A stretch of 64,000 nt of DNA from an uncultured Lachnospiraceae bacterium. GTDB lineage: Bacteria; Bacillota; Clostridia; Lachnospirales; Lachnospiraceae. This document shows, one piece after another, positions 18,774-28,323 of this stretch (positions within the stretch are counted from its first letter, which is position 1; each line of letters starts with the position of its first letter). A program made the position numbers and the translations under genes. The notes below the pieces were generated by a model that was given only the letters and a program-made list of their open reading frames with translations, was not told the DNA's origin and did not search any database. Location: NCBI GenBank assembly GCA_947174705.1, contig CAMWKB010000003.1, positions 1-64,000 of the forward strand. Direction: 5' to 3'.

Positions 18774-19221
18774 AACCCACCTCCCGAATATGATGTAACG
18801 CGTCCAAAAAAGATTTTTTATATGTTCTATTCAAAATCAAAAGCTCGCCATTATCCATTAGCAGCCTCAGTCTCATATTCAAATCCGTTTTTACCTTATT
18901 CACTTTATAAATATTTACGGCGGTTGACTTCCCAATCCGCACAAAGCCATAGTTTTCAAAACATTCCAGGAAATGCTGCAGACTGTACTCCAACAGATAA
19001 ACTTCTTTTTCCTGATATGCAAAAAGTTTTCTGTCTACCACTTCCAGATAATAAATACTCTCCGGATGAAGCTTATGAATCTCATTTTCCTTCTTACCGG
19101 CAATACTTTGGAACGCATTAAAAAAATCGCGTATTGTTTTTATTTTTTCGGTCTCTTCCCGGAAATGTACTTCTACATAATCCTCTTTTAAGGAAGATTC
19201 CTTTTGATACCGTATTTTCAT
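18760..19221 (-). CDS. LytTR-domain DNA-binding transcriptional regulator
   Basis: Start MKIRYQKESSLKEDYVEVHF; HPESIYYLEVVDRKLFAYQEKEVYLLEYSLQHFLECFENYGFVRIGKSTAVNIYKVNKVK is a LytTR fold signature. Confidence 0.9.
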   Translation of the reverse strand: MKIRYQKESSLKEDYVEVHFREETEKIKTIRDFFNAFQSIAGKKENEIHKLHPESIYYLEVVDRKLFAYQEKEVYLLEYSLQHFLECFENYGFVRIGKSTAVNIYKVNKVKTDLNMRLRLLMDNGELLILNRTYKKSFLDALHHIREVGYENY

Positions 19222-19263
19222 ATGAATCTCTAATCCTTTATTTATTTTTACAATTACATTTAT

Positions 19264-19292
19264 ACTATATTTATTACCTGCTCTTGTTGCAA
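19264..19292 (-). promoter_or_regulatory. Candidate sigma-A-type promoter of the LytTR operon
   Basis: Minus strand TTGCAA (19292-19287), 17-bp spacer, TATAGT (19269-19264); supports the 19221 start rather than 19380. Confidence 0.55.
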
Positions 19293-19371
19293 GATAGTAC
19301 TGCATAAGTTGCGAATAGCGGCTGTCAAGCTGCATAAAACATCCAAATGCCAGCAGCATATATACAGGCAC

Positions 19372-19431
19372 GTCACTCATATGCTTTCAGCACATATCTA
19401 GACACATCACTCATATACTTTCAACACACAT
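19372..19431. repeat. Imperfect direct repeat, 34-bp period
   Basis: gtcactcatatgctttcagcacatat (19372-19397) vs atcactcatatactttcaacacacat (19406-19431); 22/26 identical. Confidence 0.75.
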
Positions 19432-19457
19432 TTGTACATATCCCCTTATATTAATAG

Positions 19458-19499
19458 AAATGCGCATGATGCATTTTAAATCTGCTACCATGCGCATTT
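19458..19499. terminator. Hairpin/terminator between the LytTR and GGDEF-EAL genes
   Basis: aaatgcgcatg ... catgcgcattt, 11-bp perfect inverted repeat with T-rich flank. Confidence 0.6.
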
Positions 19500-19558
19500 T
19501 TTGAGGATTTCTTCCTCAAATATATTCTTGTACAAAATCGTCATAAACTTTCCTTACA

Positions 19559-21205
19559 CTATTTCCTATCTTCATCCAGTAGCTTTTCAAAATCCTGCCG
19601 GCATACAGGACGTGAATAATGGTATCCCTGCAGCAGCGTTGCATTCAAGTCTCCCACGATATCCGCCACTTTACTGTTCTCAACACCTTCTATAATAGAA
19701 TTATATCCTAAGCGCCTGCACATTTCCAAAAGACTGTCAACAATCACATAATCTACGTCGTGTCCCGGCTGCGCAAGTTCCCTGATAAAAGAATGTTCCA
19801 CTTTAATATAATCCACAGGGAGCCATTTTAACATCTCCATAGAAGCATACGCCGTTCCGAAATCGTCCAATGCTATTTTAAAGCCTCGTTCCCGCAGTCT
19901 GCCAAACATAGCCGCAAGCTCTTTTGGGTCTTCTACCTGGCAGCTTTCCGTAAGCTCTATAATGATGTATTTCGGATTTACTCCGTACTTTTCTATACAG
20001 GATATCGCTCTTTCCTCAAAGGTATCATCTATAAACTGCTGATAAGATACATTAAAGCTTATCTGCAGTTCTCCGTATGTATCGCGCCATTCCGCCTGCT
20101 GCTTAATCGCCTGTTCCATAACCCAGAATCCGACTTCATTAATATCGCCGTAATCCTCTAAAACCTTAATAAACTCCATCGGATAGGAATCTTTTATTCT
20201 TTCCCCTTTCCAACGCAGAAGAGATTCACAGCCCGCAATTGTGCCGGTGACCGGATTGATAAATGGCTGAAAAAACAATTCAAATCCTTTAAAATCATTT
20301 TTAATACACTGCTTTAAATCTTCCCGCAAAACCAGCCCTCTCTCATGTTTTGCGGCAATTTCGTCCGAAAAAAATACCAGGTTTCCTCTCCGGTTATTCT
20401 TGGCATACTCCAGTGAGTGCTCCAGTTTATTGATAAGAACTTCTCTGCTATCTGCATCCTGAGGGAAAAACACTCCGCCGGCCGATATGGAAATTCCAAC
20501 CTTCCGTCCGTCTTCCAGTTTTATAATATCCGTTTCCCGACATACTTTTTCATAAAAATCCGTCACTTCCTGCAGATTGGATGCGAAAGCAATAACAAGG
20601 AATTCATCTCCGCTAAACCGCAGCACTTTCCATTCGGGATTGCATAAACTGCTTATTTCCCTTGAAAATTTGATTAAAAGCTCGTCCCCAATATTATATC
20701 CATAGTTGCTTAAAATTTTCCGGAATCCATCAATACCTATCAGCAAGGCAATTCCGGGCTGTGAAGCAAAGTCGAAATAATGCAGCTCATGTGTTGTCAA
20801 AAGTCCGGTCAGAGAATCGTATTTACTCTGCCCATCTATTCTTGTCATAAGTCCCGCAAAAATTATAGGATTTCCTTCCGCATCCCTAATCACGCTGCCC
20901 TTGCATTCCACCCATACATAGCTTCCCGATTTATTCAACGCCCTGTATTGGCAGTCATGATATTTCTTTTTGCCGGAAAACACACCTTCGATGTCCTCCG
21001 TATAAACATCTAAATCATCCGGATGTACATGCTGCGCCCACATATTCGCCGCATCCTTTATGTACTCCCCTTCCAACCCGAAATAATTCACGGCAGCTTT
21101 GGACCAACGTGAAATATCTGTCTTCATATCACATACATAGATATAAACATTGTCCGACGCTGATGCAAATGCTTCAAACAATTCATTATTAAAAACATCG
21201 CTCAT
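19559..21205 (-). CDS. PAS-GGDEF-EAL protein
   Basis: PAS (ISRWSKAAVNYFGLEGE), GGDEF variant RFSGDEFLV, EAL variant CESLLRW, ELTES, DDFGTAYASMEMLKWLPVDYIKVEHSFI, IIEGVEN. Confidence 0.93.
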   Translation of the reverse strand: MSDVFNNELFEAFASASDNVYIYVCDMKTDISRWSKAAVNYFGLEGEYIKDAANMWAQHVHPDDLDVYTEDIEGVFSGKKKYHDCQYRALNKSGSYVWVECKGSVIRDAEGNPIIFAGLMTRIDGQSKYDSLTGLLTTHELHYFDFASQPGIALLIGIDGFRKILSNYGYNIGDELLIKFSREISSLCNPEWKVLRFSGDEFLVIAFASNLQEVTDFYEKVCRETDIIKLEDGRKVGISISAGGVFFPQDADSREVLINKLEHSLEYAKNNRRGNLVFFSDEIAAKHERGLVLREDLKQCIKNDFKGFELFFQPFINPVTGTIAGCESLLRWKGERIKDSYPMEFIKVLEDYGDINEVGFWVMEQAIKQQAEWRDTYGELQISFNVSYQQFIDDTFEERAISCIEKYGVNPKYIIIELTESCQVEDPKELAAMFGRLRERGFKIALDDFGTAYASMEMLKWLPVDYIKVEHSFIRELAQPGHDVDYVIVDSLLEMCRRLGYNSIIEGVENSKVADIVGDLNATLLQGYHYSRPVCRQDFEKLLDEDRK

Positions 21206-21224
21206 GCTAATCCCCCATTCTTAC

Positions 21225-23000
21225 TCAATCCAGCCTTACAACCTGATTTTTTCCAGCTGCTTTGGCCATATAAAGAGCCTTGTCTACCCTGTTGTAAAGT
21301 GTGTCGGCATTTTCATCCTTTGCCTGCGTTACTCCAATACTCACTGTCTGGCATCCGGCAGTTTCATAAGATACCGAAGAAAACTCCTGACGGATTTTCT
21401 CTGCCAGAACTGCTGCCTCATCCGCATTACTATCCGACAGCAATATCATAAATTCTTCGCCCCCCCAACGACCAAGGGAACAGGAATGTACCCCTGCCGT
21501 TGTATTTCTGAGGACGTCGGACAGCGCCTGTATAACGTGATCGCCCTCTTTGTGTCCATAGATATCGTTTACTTTTTTAAAATTATCAATATCCAGCATA
21601 ATCAATGAAATATTGTTGCTTGTTTCCTGATTTTTGCGCTTATCCAAAGCCCTGCGGATTTTTCTCTCAATCTCCGCGCGGTTATAAAGCCTCGTTAATC
21701 CATCCGTAACAGAGGTTAATGCAAGCTTCATATTCATTTCCTCTAACTCTGCAGTGGATGCCTCGATAAAAGAAACAAAACGTCTGATAATAGGTATCCT
21801 TTCGTTATTGTCATTATCAATCTGTGCCTTGGCTATATTCACTTTATTGCCATTCTCCGGCATATCGCCCTCCCGCATGGCAACAATTACAAGAGTCACA
21901 TTGAAATTGAGCATATCGCCCTTTATGCGCAAAAACTCGCCATGTGTATAAAAGCCAGTTGTAGGGGCAACGCTGTTAAACAAAATCGTCTCGTCACTGA
22001 TATTTTCGTCTCCCCAGAATGCCTTTCTGGCAGCACAGGAAAAAGTCTGTATAACCTCAGGGCAAAAGTCCGCTATATTCTGCCCATCCTCTCTTATACT
22101 GGCAAGAATTGTTTCCGGGTCGCCATAGGCCAGCCTGACAATCGCATTTTCCTGCATGTCAGAGGACATCACAAGCGAATCGTCATCATTGACTGCCAGA
22201 GGGCAACGCAGAATATCAACATCGCCATGTTCCAAAAGCAACGGGAATTCCAGTGTATTGGAGAAAAATTTGTCATTTTTGTTGATATTTAAAAATCTCC
22301 GGTAAACATCCAAGGCAGGTTTTCCGTCCAACTCATACAAAATCTCCCTATCCGCCTTTGTAATCCTGAATCTTCTTTTTAACGGCTTCCATCCCGCAAT
22401 AAGAGTGCTGTATGTATGAAAATCCTCTCCGCCCAACAACAGGAAAATGATACCATGCTCTAAAAACCCGTTTCCTTTGGAGAACACAAACGCTGTATCA
22501 TCATCCATATCGGGATTAAATGCACCGCCGCCAAATACTTGGATATCCTCTCGCAAACGGCTCATTTCATTGCAAAACTCCATCATTGACATATCCATTA
22601 TAGTGGCATGCATTTCCACTGCCTGAACCCATGGATTTGCATCACAATATTCTTTCAGCACTGCCACGTCCTGAGCCGCATTTTCCTCCGAAAAAGGAAG
22701 CTGCAGAATTTTCGCCTGAGTAGTCTCATATTCAAAAATTGTACATGTTAAAATAATTTTAGTGTCTGACAATGCTCCATCCATGATATTGGCATTCGTT
22801 GTACATCCCAAATACAGTGCATCCGGCATTTCATCATCCAGATAATCACAAATATTCCGGATATGTTCAATCTCCATATCCTCCGAATATATTCTGAATA
22901 TGGTAGCATAAGCCGAATGAGAAGTGCGCCATTGCTTAATTTCTTTCAGCTTTTCCAGAAATCCCTTATCATCTTTATAGAGAATTTGAAATTGTTTCAT
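21225..23000 (-). CDS. FIST sensor domain plus GGDEF diguanylate cyclase
   Basis: N-terminal FIST-like region; C-terminal DGLTRLYNRAEIE ... LGRWGGEEFMILLSDSN. Confidence 0.88.
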   Translation of the reverse strand: MKQFQILYKDDKGFLEKLKEIKQWRTSHSAYATIFRIYSEDMEIEHIRNICDYLDDEMPDALYLGCTTNANIMDGALSDTKIILTCTIFEYETTQAKILQLPFSEENAAQDVAVLKEYCDANPWVQAVEMHATIMDMSMMEFCNEMSRLREDIQVFGGGAFNPDMDDDTAFVFSKGNGFLEHGIIFLLLGGEDFHTYSTLIAGWKPLKRRFRITKADREILYELDGKPALDVYRRFLNINKNDKFFSNTLEFPLLLEHGDVDILRCPLAVNDDDSLVMSSDMQENAIVRLAYGDPETILASIREDGQNIADFCPEVIQTFSCAARKAFWGDENISDETILFNSVAPTTGFYTHGEFLRIKGDMLNFNVTLVIVAMREGDMPENGNKVNIAKAQIDNDNNERIPIIRRFVSFIEASTAELEEMNMKLALTSVTDGLTRLYNRAEIERKIRRALDKRKNQETSNNISLIMLDIDNFKKVNDIYGHKEGDHVIQALSDVLRNTTAGVHSCSLGRWGGEEFMILLSDSNADEAAVLAEKIRQEFSSVSYETAGCQTVSIGVTQAKDENADTLYNRVDKALYMAKAAGKNQVVRLD

Positions 23001-23160
23001 ATCCTCCTCCTTTTTACTTATTCATAACTTCTTTTACGATTTATTATAATTGCTTTTTAGTGTTTTGGCAATCTTTACAAAAATGATTAAGTAAACTCAC
23101 GGTAAAAACTCCCTGGAAAAAATCCCACAGACAAGTCCTTATGTATCATGGACATAAAAT

Positions 23161-23197
23161 TACGCAGGACAGAGTATATTCTCTCATGTCCTGCGTA
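23161..23197 (-). terminator. Hairpin downstream of the sugar ABC operon
   Basis: Perfect 11-bp inverted repeat tacgcaggaca / tgtcctgcgta. Confidence 0.65.
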
Positions 23198-23208
23198 CAA
23201 TACAATTC

Positions 23209-23379
23209 TTAAAATATGTGATTCGCTTTCAGCACTCCAACCAGAATAACTGCCACAAGAGCAATCGCACAAATCAAAATAAACCGATCCACAGCTTTTA
23301 CGGAAATATCCGGCAGCTGATCATAGATTCCCTCAAACAAACTGCCTCCGGAAGACTTCTCCTTCTGCTCCTCTTCCAT
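23209..23379 (-). CDS. Small single-TM membrane protein downstream of the permease
   Basis: MEEEQKEKSSGGSLFEGIYDQLPDISVKAVDRFILICAIALVAVILVGVLKANHIF; tightly follows 23401 and is followed by a terminator. Confidence 0.65.
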   Translation of the reverse strand: MEEEQKEKSSGGSLFEGIYDQLPDISVKAVDRFILICAIALVAVILVGVLKANHIF

Positions 23380-23400
23380 AACCACAATTCCTTTCAATTT

Positions 23401-24384
23401 TTATTTCTTCTGTAAATACTTTCTCAAGTCAAGTGCAACGGCAATTACGATTACAAGACCTTGTGCAATGTATGTATAAGCCGGATCCACACCGAGGAAC
23501 TGGAGACAAATCTTCAAAATTTCAAATACCAGTACACCTATCAGAATACCGCCTACACGGCCAACACCACCGTTAGCTGATACACCACCGATCGTACATG
23601 CTGCAATAGCTTCCAGCTCATATCCATTACCTGTTGCCGTGGAAGCACCGCCTGCCTTCGCACCTACAAGGAAACCTGCCAGCGCATACATACATCCTGC
23701 CAGAATATAGATACGAATCAGGGAACCGCGTACATTTACGCCGGCAACCTGTGCAGCATTCTCATTACCACCGATTGCATACATATATTTACCATGACGA
23801 GTCTTATTGTATAAGAACCAAAAATAGAGACCAATCACAACAGCAAAGATCATCAGGTATGGAATCGGTCCAAGAGAACCGCTTGCAACAGTAAGATAAC
23901 TCTTCTTATAACCTCCCATAGGCTGGTTGTTGGTAATCAGTGAACATAATCCATAAATAATGGTCTGCATACCCAGAGTTGCAATAAATGGCGGAACCTT
24001 CAAAACAGAAATTACAATACCATTTACAGCGCCAAAGCATCCCATGATTACAATAACAATGATCAATGCTATCGGCCACGGAATATCCGGCACCCAAGGC
24101 AGCATACGGGCAGAATAATCTAAACTCTGCAGCAGCATAGCAGAAAGACATGCCGCAAGACCTACCGCACGTCCGGCTGAAAGGTCTGTTCCCTTCGTTA
24201 TCAGACAGCCCGATACACCACAGGCAATGATAAATCTGGGAGATACATTGACTACCAGATTTTTAAAGTTAGTTATGGTAAAGAAATTCTTAGTCGTACA
24301 TCCTGTCAGAATAGCCAACAGCACAATCAGAATGATAATTGCATTGTTGGATATAAATTTTTTCACATTAAAAGATTTTTGCAT
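23401..24384 (-). CDS. mglC: Sugar ABC transporter permease (MglC/RbsC family)
   Basis: GTDLSAGRAVGLAACLSA, GAVNGIVISVLKVPPFIATLGMQTI, TGNGYELEAIAACTIGGVSANGG are family hallmarks. Confidence 0.9.
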   Translation of the reverse strand: MQKSFNVKKFISNNAIIILIVLLAILTGCTTKNFFTITNFKNLVVNVSPRFIIACGVSGCLITKGTDLSAGRAVGLAACLSAMLLQSLDYSARMLPWVPDIPWPIALIIVIVIMGCFGAVNGIVISVLKVPPFIATLGMQTIIYGLCSLITNNQPMGGYKKSYLTVASGSLGPIPYLMIFAVVIGLYFWFLYNKTRHGKYMYAIGGNENAAQVAGVNVRGSLIRIYILAGCMYALAGFLVGAKAGGASTATGNGYELEAIAACTIGGVSANGGVGRVGGILIGVLVFEILKICLQFLGVDPAYTYIAQGLVIVIAVALDLRKYLQKK

Positions 24385-24401
24385 GATAATGTTCTCCCTC
24401 C

Positions 24402-25910
24402 TTATTCAAACTGTGTCGCCAGCGCCATGATATTTTCCTGATTAGCTTCATTTCCGTCAATAAATCCGGTAACACGGCCATCACACATGACCATGATACG
24501 GTCTGACATACCGATAAGCTCACTCATCTCGGAAGATATCATGATGATACTTTTGCCCTGTTTTGCCATCTCAGCAATAATGCAATATATCTCATATTTG
24601 GCTCCCACATCAATACCTCTTGTTGGTTCGTCCATAATAAAGACCTCCGGACTATTAGCCAGCCAGCGGCTGATCAGCACCTTCTGCTGATTACCACCGG
24701 AAAGTGACTGAATCTGGGTTTTGGAAGATGGTGTCTTGATGGAAAGCTTAGCCACATTTTCCTGTACCAATTTTTCAATCTTTGCATCATCCAACATAAC
24801 CCCACCAATCAGATATTGATTTAAGGATGCGATGGAAACATTATCCGCAATAGACAGCACGCCCAGAATTCCTGTAGCACGCCGATCCTCTGTCAGCATG
24901 GCAATGCCATTGTTGATGGCATCCTTTGGCTGGGTAATTTTAATTTCTTCTCCTTTATATGTAATCTTTCCGGCCGTATGACTCCGAAGTCCGAACAATC
25001 CCTCCATCAATTCCGTACGCTGGGCTCCTACCAGACCTGCCACACCAAGGATTTCACCCTTGCGTAATTGAAAAGAAGCATGCCTAAAGCTCTTTGGATT
25101 GATAGAAGTAAAATCCTCCACTTCGAATACAATCTCACCCGGTACATTCTCACGCGTAGGATACAGCTCGGAAAGTTCACGTCCTACCATCTTAGTAATA
25201 ATAAAGTCCGTAGTCAGTTCTTTTGCAGACCATGTTCCAATATACTGACCATCACGCATAATAGTAACTTCATCGCTGATACGCAGAATCTCATCCATCT
25301 TATGGCTGATATATACGATAGAAACTCCTTTGCTCCGCAATTCATTGATAATCGTAAACAGCGCCTCAACCTCCGCCGCTGTCAAAGATGAGGTAGGCTC
25401 ATCAAGAATCAATACCTTACAGTCAGCAGAAACTGCCTTCGCAATCTCAACAAGCTGCATCTGGGATACCGAAAGACTGCCCAATTTTGCTTTGGCATCA
25501 AAATTTAAATGAACCTCTTCCAAAACCCTGGCCGCATCCTCATACATTTTATCATGGTCTATCACTTGTATCGGTCCAAGCTTTTTCATCGGATATCGTC
25601 CGACATAAATATTCTCACCGATACTTCTTTCCGGAATCGGCTGTAATTCCTGATGCACCATGGCAATTCCGCGGTTTAAAGCATCCAGTGGTCCATTAAT
25701 CTGAACCTTTTCCCCTTCATAGATTACTTCACCTTCATCCATGTGGTAAATACCGAACATGCACTTCATCAGTGTAGACTTTCCGGCGCCGTTCTCGCCC
25801 ATCAAAGCGTGTACTGTGCCCGGACGCAGTTTAAGCTGTGCACCGTTCAACGCTTTGACACCCGGAAACGTTTTCACAACGTCGTGCATTTCTAAACGAT
25901 ATTCTGACAA
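24402..25910 (-). CDS. mglA: Sugar ABC transporter ATP-binding protein (MglA family, two ABC domains)
   Basis: GENGAGKSTLMKCMFG, LSVSQMQLVEIAKA, LILDEPTSSLT, LSGGNQQKVLISRWL, FIMDEPTRGIDVG. Confidence 0.95.
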   Translation of the reverse strand: MSEYRLEMHDVVKTFPGVKALNGAQLKLRPGTVHALMGENGAGKSTLMKCMFGIYHMDEGEVIYEGEKVQINGPLDALNRGIAMVHQELQPIPERSIGENIYVGRYPMKKLGPIQVIDHDKMYEDAARVLEEVHLNFDAKAKLGSLSVSQMQLVEIAKAVSADCKVLILDEPTSSLTAAEVEALFTIINELRSKGVSIVYISHKMDEILRISDEVTIMRDGQYIGTWSAKELTTDFIITKMVGRELSELYPTRENVPGEIVFEVEDFTSINPKSFRHASFQLRKGEILGVAGLVGAQRTELMEGLFGLRSHTAGKITYKGEEIKITQPKDAINNGIAMLTEDRRATGILGVLSIADNVSIASLNQYLIGGVMLDDAKIEKLVQENVAKLSIKTPSSKTQIQSLSGGNQQKVLISRWLANSPEVFIMDEPTRGIDVGAKYEIYCIIAEMAKQGKSIIMISSEMSELIGMSDRIMVMCDGRVTGFIDGNEANQENIMALATQFE

Positions 25911-26029
25911 TTTAACAACCCCCTTTATTATCTTCTGAAATCACTTTGTTAATATCAAAGAAGTGCATGCGCTAATGCACACGCACTTCCCCGTGACTTA
26001 TACATTCATATAATTGTGATTCATTTCAA

Positions 26030-27142
26030 TTACTGGAAATTAGATACATTATCCGGAGTAACTTTTACATAATCTACATAGATTGACTGCTCGCCTTCTG
26101 CATAGGTCTTGCCGCCAAGTAAAGCTTCCATAGCGTCAACAGCACCCTGTGCCTGACCCTGTGCGTCGTTCAAAACAGTACCTGTCATATTGCCGTTTGC
26201 TACTTCGTTCAAAGCTGCATCCAGAGCATCAACGCCTACAAGATAGATATCTTCATTTACTGTACGTCCTGCTGCCTGAATTGCCTGAAGAGCACCGATT
26301 GCCATATCATCGTTGTTACAGAAAACAACTTCGATCTCATCACCAAACTTAGCTAAGTCATTCTGTGCGATTTCCTGACCCTTGTTACGATCCCAGTCAC
26401 CACGCTGTAAGTCAAGTTCTTCAACTTCCATTCCTGCATCGGTCAAAGCCTTTACAGAGAACTCTGTACGATACTGAGCATCAATATTCTCCGGGTCACC
26501 CTGAATCATGATATAGGAAACTTTACCGTCGCCGTTGATATCACCTTTATTAGCGGTATCCAGAATCAATTCACCCTGCATTGTTCCGGACTGACGTGCA
26601 TCACAGCCTACATAAACCAGTTTGTCATATACACCCATCTGCTCTGCAGTAGGCTCACGGTTAATAAGTACGGTAGGTACTCCTGCATCCTTTACTGTAG
26701 CAATAATCTGATCTGCTGCAGATGTCATAACAGGATTGATGATCAATGCGTCAACACCCTGTGCAATGAAGTTGTTAATCTGGTTATTCTGCTCTGCCTG
26801 GTCATTCTTACCATCCATAACAGTTACGGTATAACCTTTGCCTTCCAGGATTTCCTGCAATGCGTTACGATAAGTAGTCATAAATGCATCATCAAACTTA
26901 TAAATGCAGACACCGATATTGCCGCCTTCTCCTACTGTTGCTGCTGCTGCGTCTGCGTCTTGTGCTGCAGCCGCCGTTGCATCTGCTGCTGTGTTGTCTG
27001 CTGCAGGTGCTGCTGTGTTATCTGCTGCAGGTGTGTCTGTTGTTGTGTTGTCTGCTGCCGGTGCGGGTGTATTGCCGCATGCTGTCATTGCAAGCATCAT
27101 CGTAGATGCCATTGCTACTGCAATTATTTTCTTTAATTTCAT
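26030..27142 (-). CDS. mglB: Galactose/glucose-type substrate-binding lipoprotein (MglB-like)
   Basis: Lipobox MTACGN; Ala/Asp/Thr-rich linker; periplasmic-binding fold with GBP-like Ca loop DINGDGKVSYIMIQGD; NNDDMAIGALQAI. Confidence 0.9.
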   Translation of the reverse strand: MKLKKIIAVAMASTMMLAMTACGNTPAPAADNTTTDTPAADNTAAPAADNTAADATAAAAQDADAAAATVGEGGNIGVCIYKFDDAFMTTYRNALQEILEGKGYTVTVMDGKNDQAEQNNQINNFIAQGVDALIINPVMTSAADQIIATVKDAGVPTVLINREPTAEQMGVYDKLVYVGCDARQSGTMQGELILDTANKGDINGDGKVSYIMIQGDPENIDAQYRTEFSVKALTDAGMEVEELDLQRGDWDRNKGQEIAQNDLAKFGDEIEVVFCNNDDMAIGALQAIQAAGRTVNEDIYLVGVDALDAALNEVANGNMTGTVLNDAQGQAQGAVDAMEALLGGKTYAEGEQSIYVDYVKVTPDNVSNFQ

Positions 27143-27195
27143 AGTTTAAAATCCTCCCTTATTCTGCCCAAATTATGAGCGTGTTTATCTTTTTT

Positions 27196-27228
27196 GTCAT
27201 TTTATGCATCATTTTTGCACATAATGAC
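27196..27228. promoter_or_regulatory. Imperfect inverted repeat upstream of mglB, possible operator
   Basis: gtcattttatgc (27196-27207) / gcacataatgac (27217-27228), 10/12 complementary; no U-tract on the minus strand, so not a typical terminator. Confidence 0.35.
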
Positions 27229-27289
27229 TATCAACGAAATTATTATAAAATATTTTTTGTCTATTTTCTATAAGATTTTTTTAGATTAT

Positions 27290-28321
27290 TTATTGATTTT
27301 CTTCGATATTATTGATTAAAATTTCCTGTGGCGTCCAGTAATAATTCCCATCTGTCAACGAATATTCCTCCGGCGGCTTCTGCTTCAAAGCACAACTGGC
27401 TGCCAATTCTACGATAGCGCTGGCATATAGTTCTTTGTTAGCAGATACCGTCCCAAGAAGTTTACCGCTCTCTAATGCCTCCAGTCCGGGCGTAGTGCCG
27501 TCAATCCCGATTACATTCATCAACGTAACTTCAGCGCGTTCCACTGCATCAATAGCGCCTAATGCCATATCATCATTATTGCTGATTACCAGCTCGATGG
27601 AATCAGGATACTCTGTCATCCACTGCTCCATCAACGCTGATGCCTGACTGCGTTCCCAGTTGGCAATCCCACCGGTAATCTTTTCTATAGGAACTCCGCC
27701 GTCTTTCAATGTCTGCACAGACCATTCCGTACGAATCAGCGAATCCTGATGACTGGTCTCTCCTTCCAGCATAACATAACTTATTACACCATCACCGTTT
27801 ATGTCCACTGCCTCCGGATGTTCCTTATACAGCTCGACAATCATTTCCCCCTGCAGGATGGCTGTCTCCTTAGCATCCACACCAACATAATAGAGCTGGT
27901 CCCATCGATTCATATCTTCCTCCACCGGCTGCCGGTTAAAGAACACCACCGGTACCTCTGCCGTCATAGCCCTGTCAATGATGGCAGAAGCCTCCATGCG
28001 GTCCACCGGATTAATACAAAGTACATCACACCCTAACGATATAAACCGGTCTACCTGGTTATTCTGAGTATTCTGACTGCCTTTGGCATCCTGAATATCC
28101 AGCGTCACTTTGATGCCGGTCTCCCGTTCAAACTCCTTTGCCTTCTCCTCCATAATACTTCGAAGATTGTTAATAAAAGTATCATCTGCACGATATAGAC
28201 TTATACCGATACGAATCGAATTCTTCGTTTCTTCCTTTCGTACTCCCTGACACGAAGTAAGTAATATACATACTGCTAACATCAGCAGAATTTTTAACCT
28301 TGCCATCTTTATAACCTCCAA
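27290..28321 (-). CDS. Second galactose-binding-protein-like lipoprotein
   Basis: Lipobox LLTSCQG; Ca loop DINGDGVISYVMLEGE and NNDDMALGAIDAV, close to 26030-27142. Confidence 0.85.
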   Translation of the reverse strand: MEVIKMARLKILLMLAVCILLTSCQGVRKEETKNSIRIGISLYRADDTFINNLRSIMEEKAKEFERETGIKVTLDIQDAKGSQNTQNNQVDRFISLGCDVLCINPVDRMEASAIIDRAMTAEVPVVFFNRQPVEEDMNRWDQLYYVGVDAKETAILQGEMIVELYKEHPEAVDINGDGVISYVMLEGETSHQDSLIRTEWSVQTLKDGGVPIEKITGGIANWERSQASALMEQWMTEYPDSIELVISNNDDMALGAIDAVERAEVTLMNVIGIDGTTPGLEALESGKLLGTVSANKELYASAIVELAASCALKQKPPEEYSLTDGNYYWTPQEILINNIEENQ

Positions 28322-28323
28322 GA

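Noticed and set aside
26884-27149. Leu- or Ala-rich plus-strand ORFs
   Set aside because: Mirror image of the low-complexity Ala/Asp/Thr linker of the MglB-like lipoprotein.
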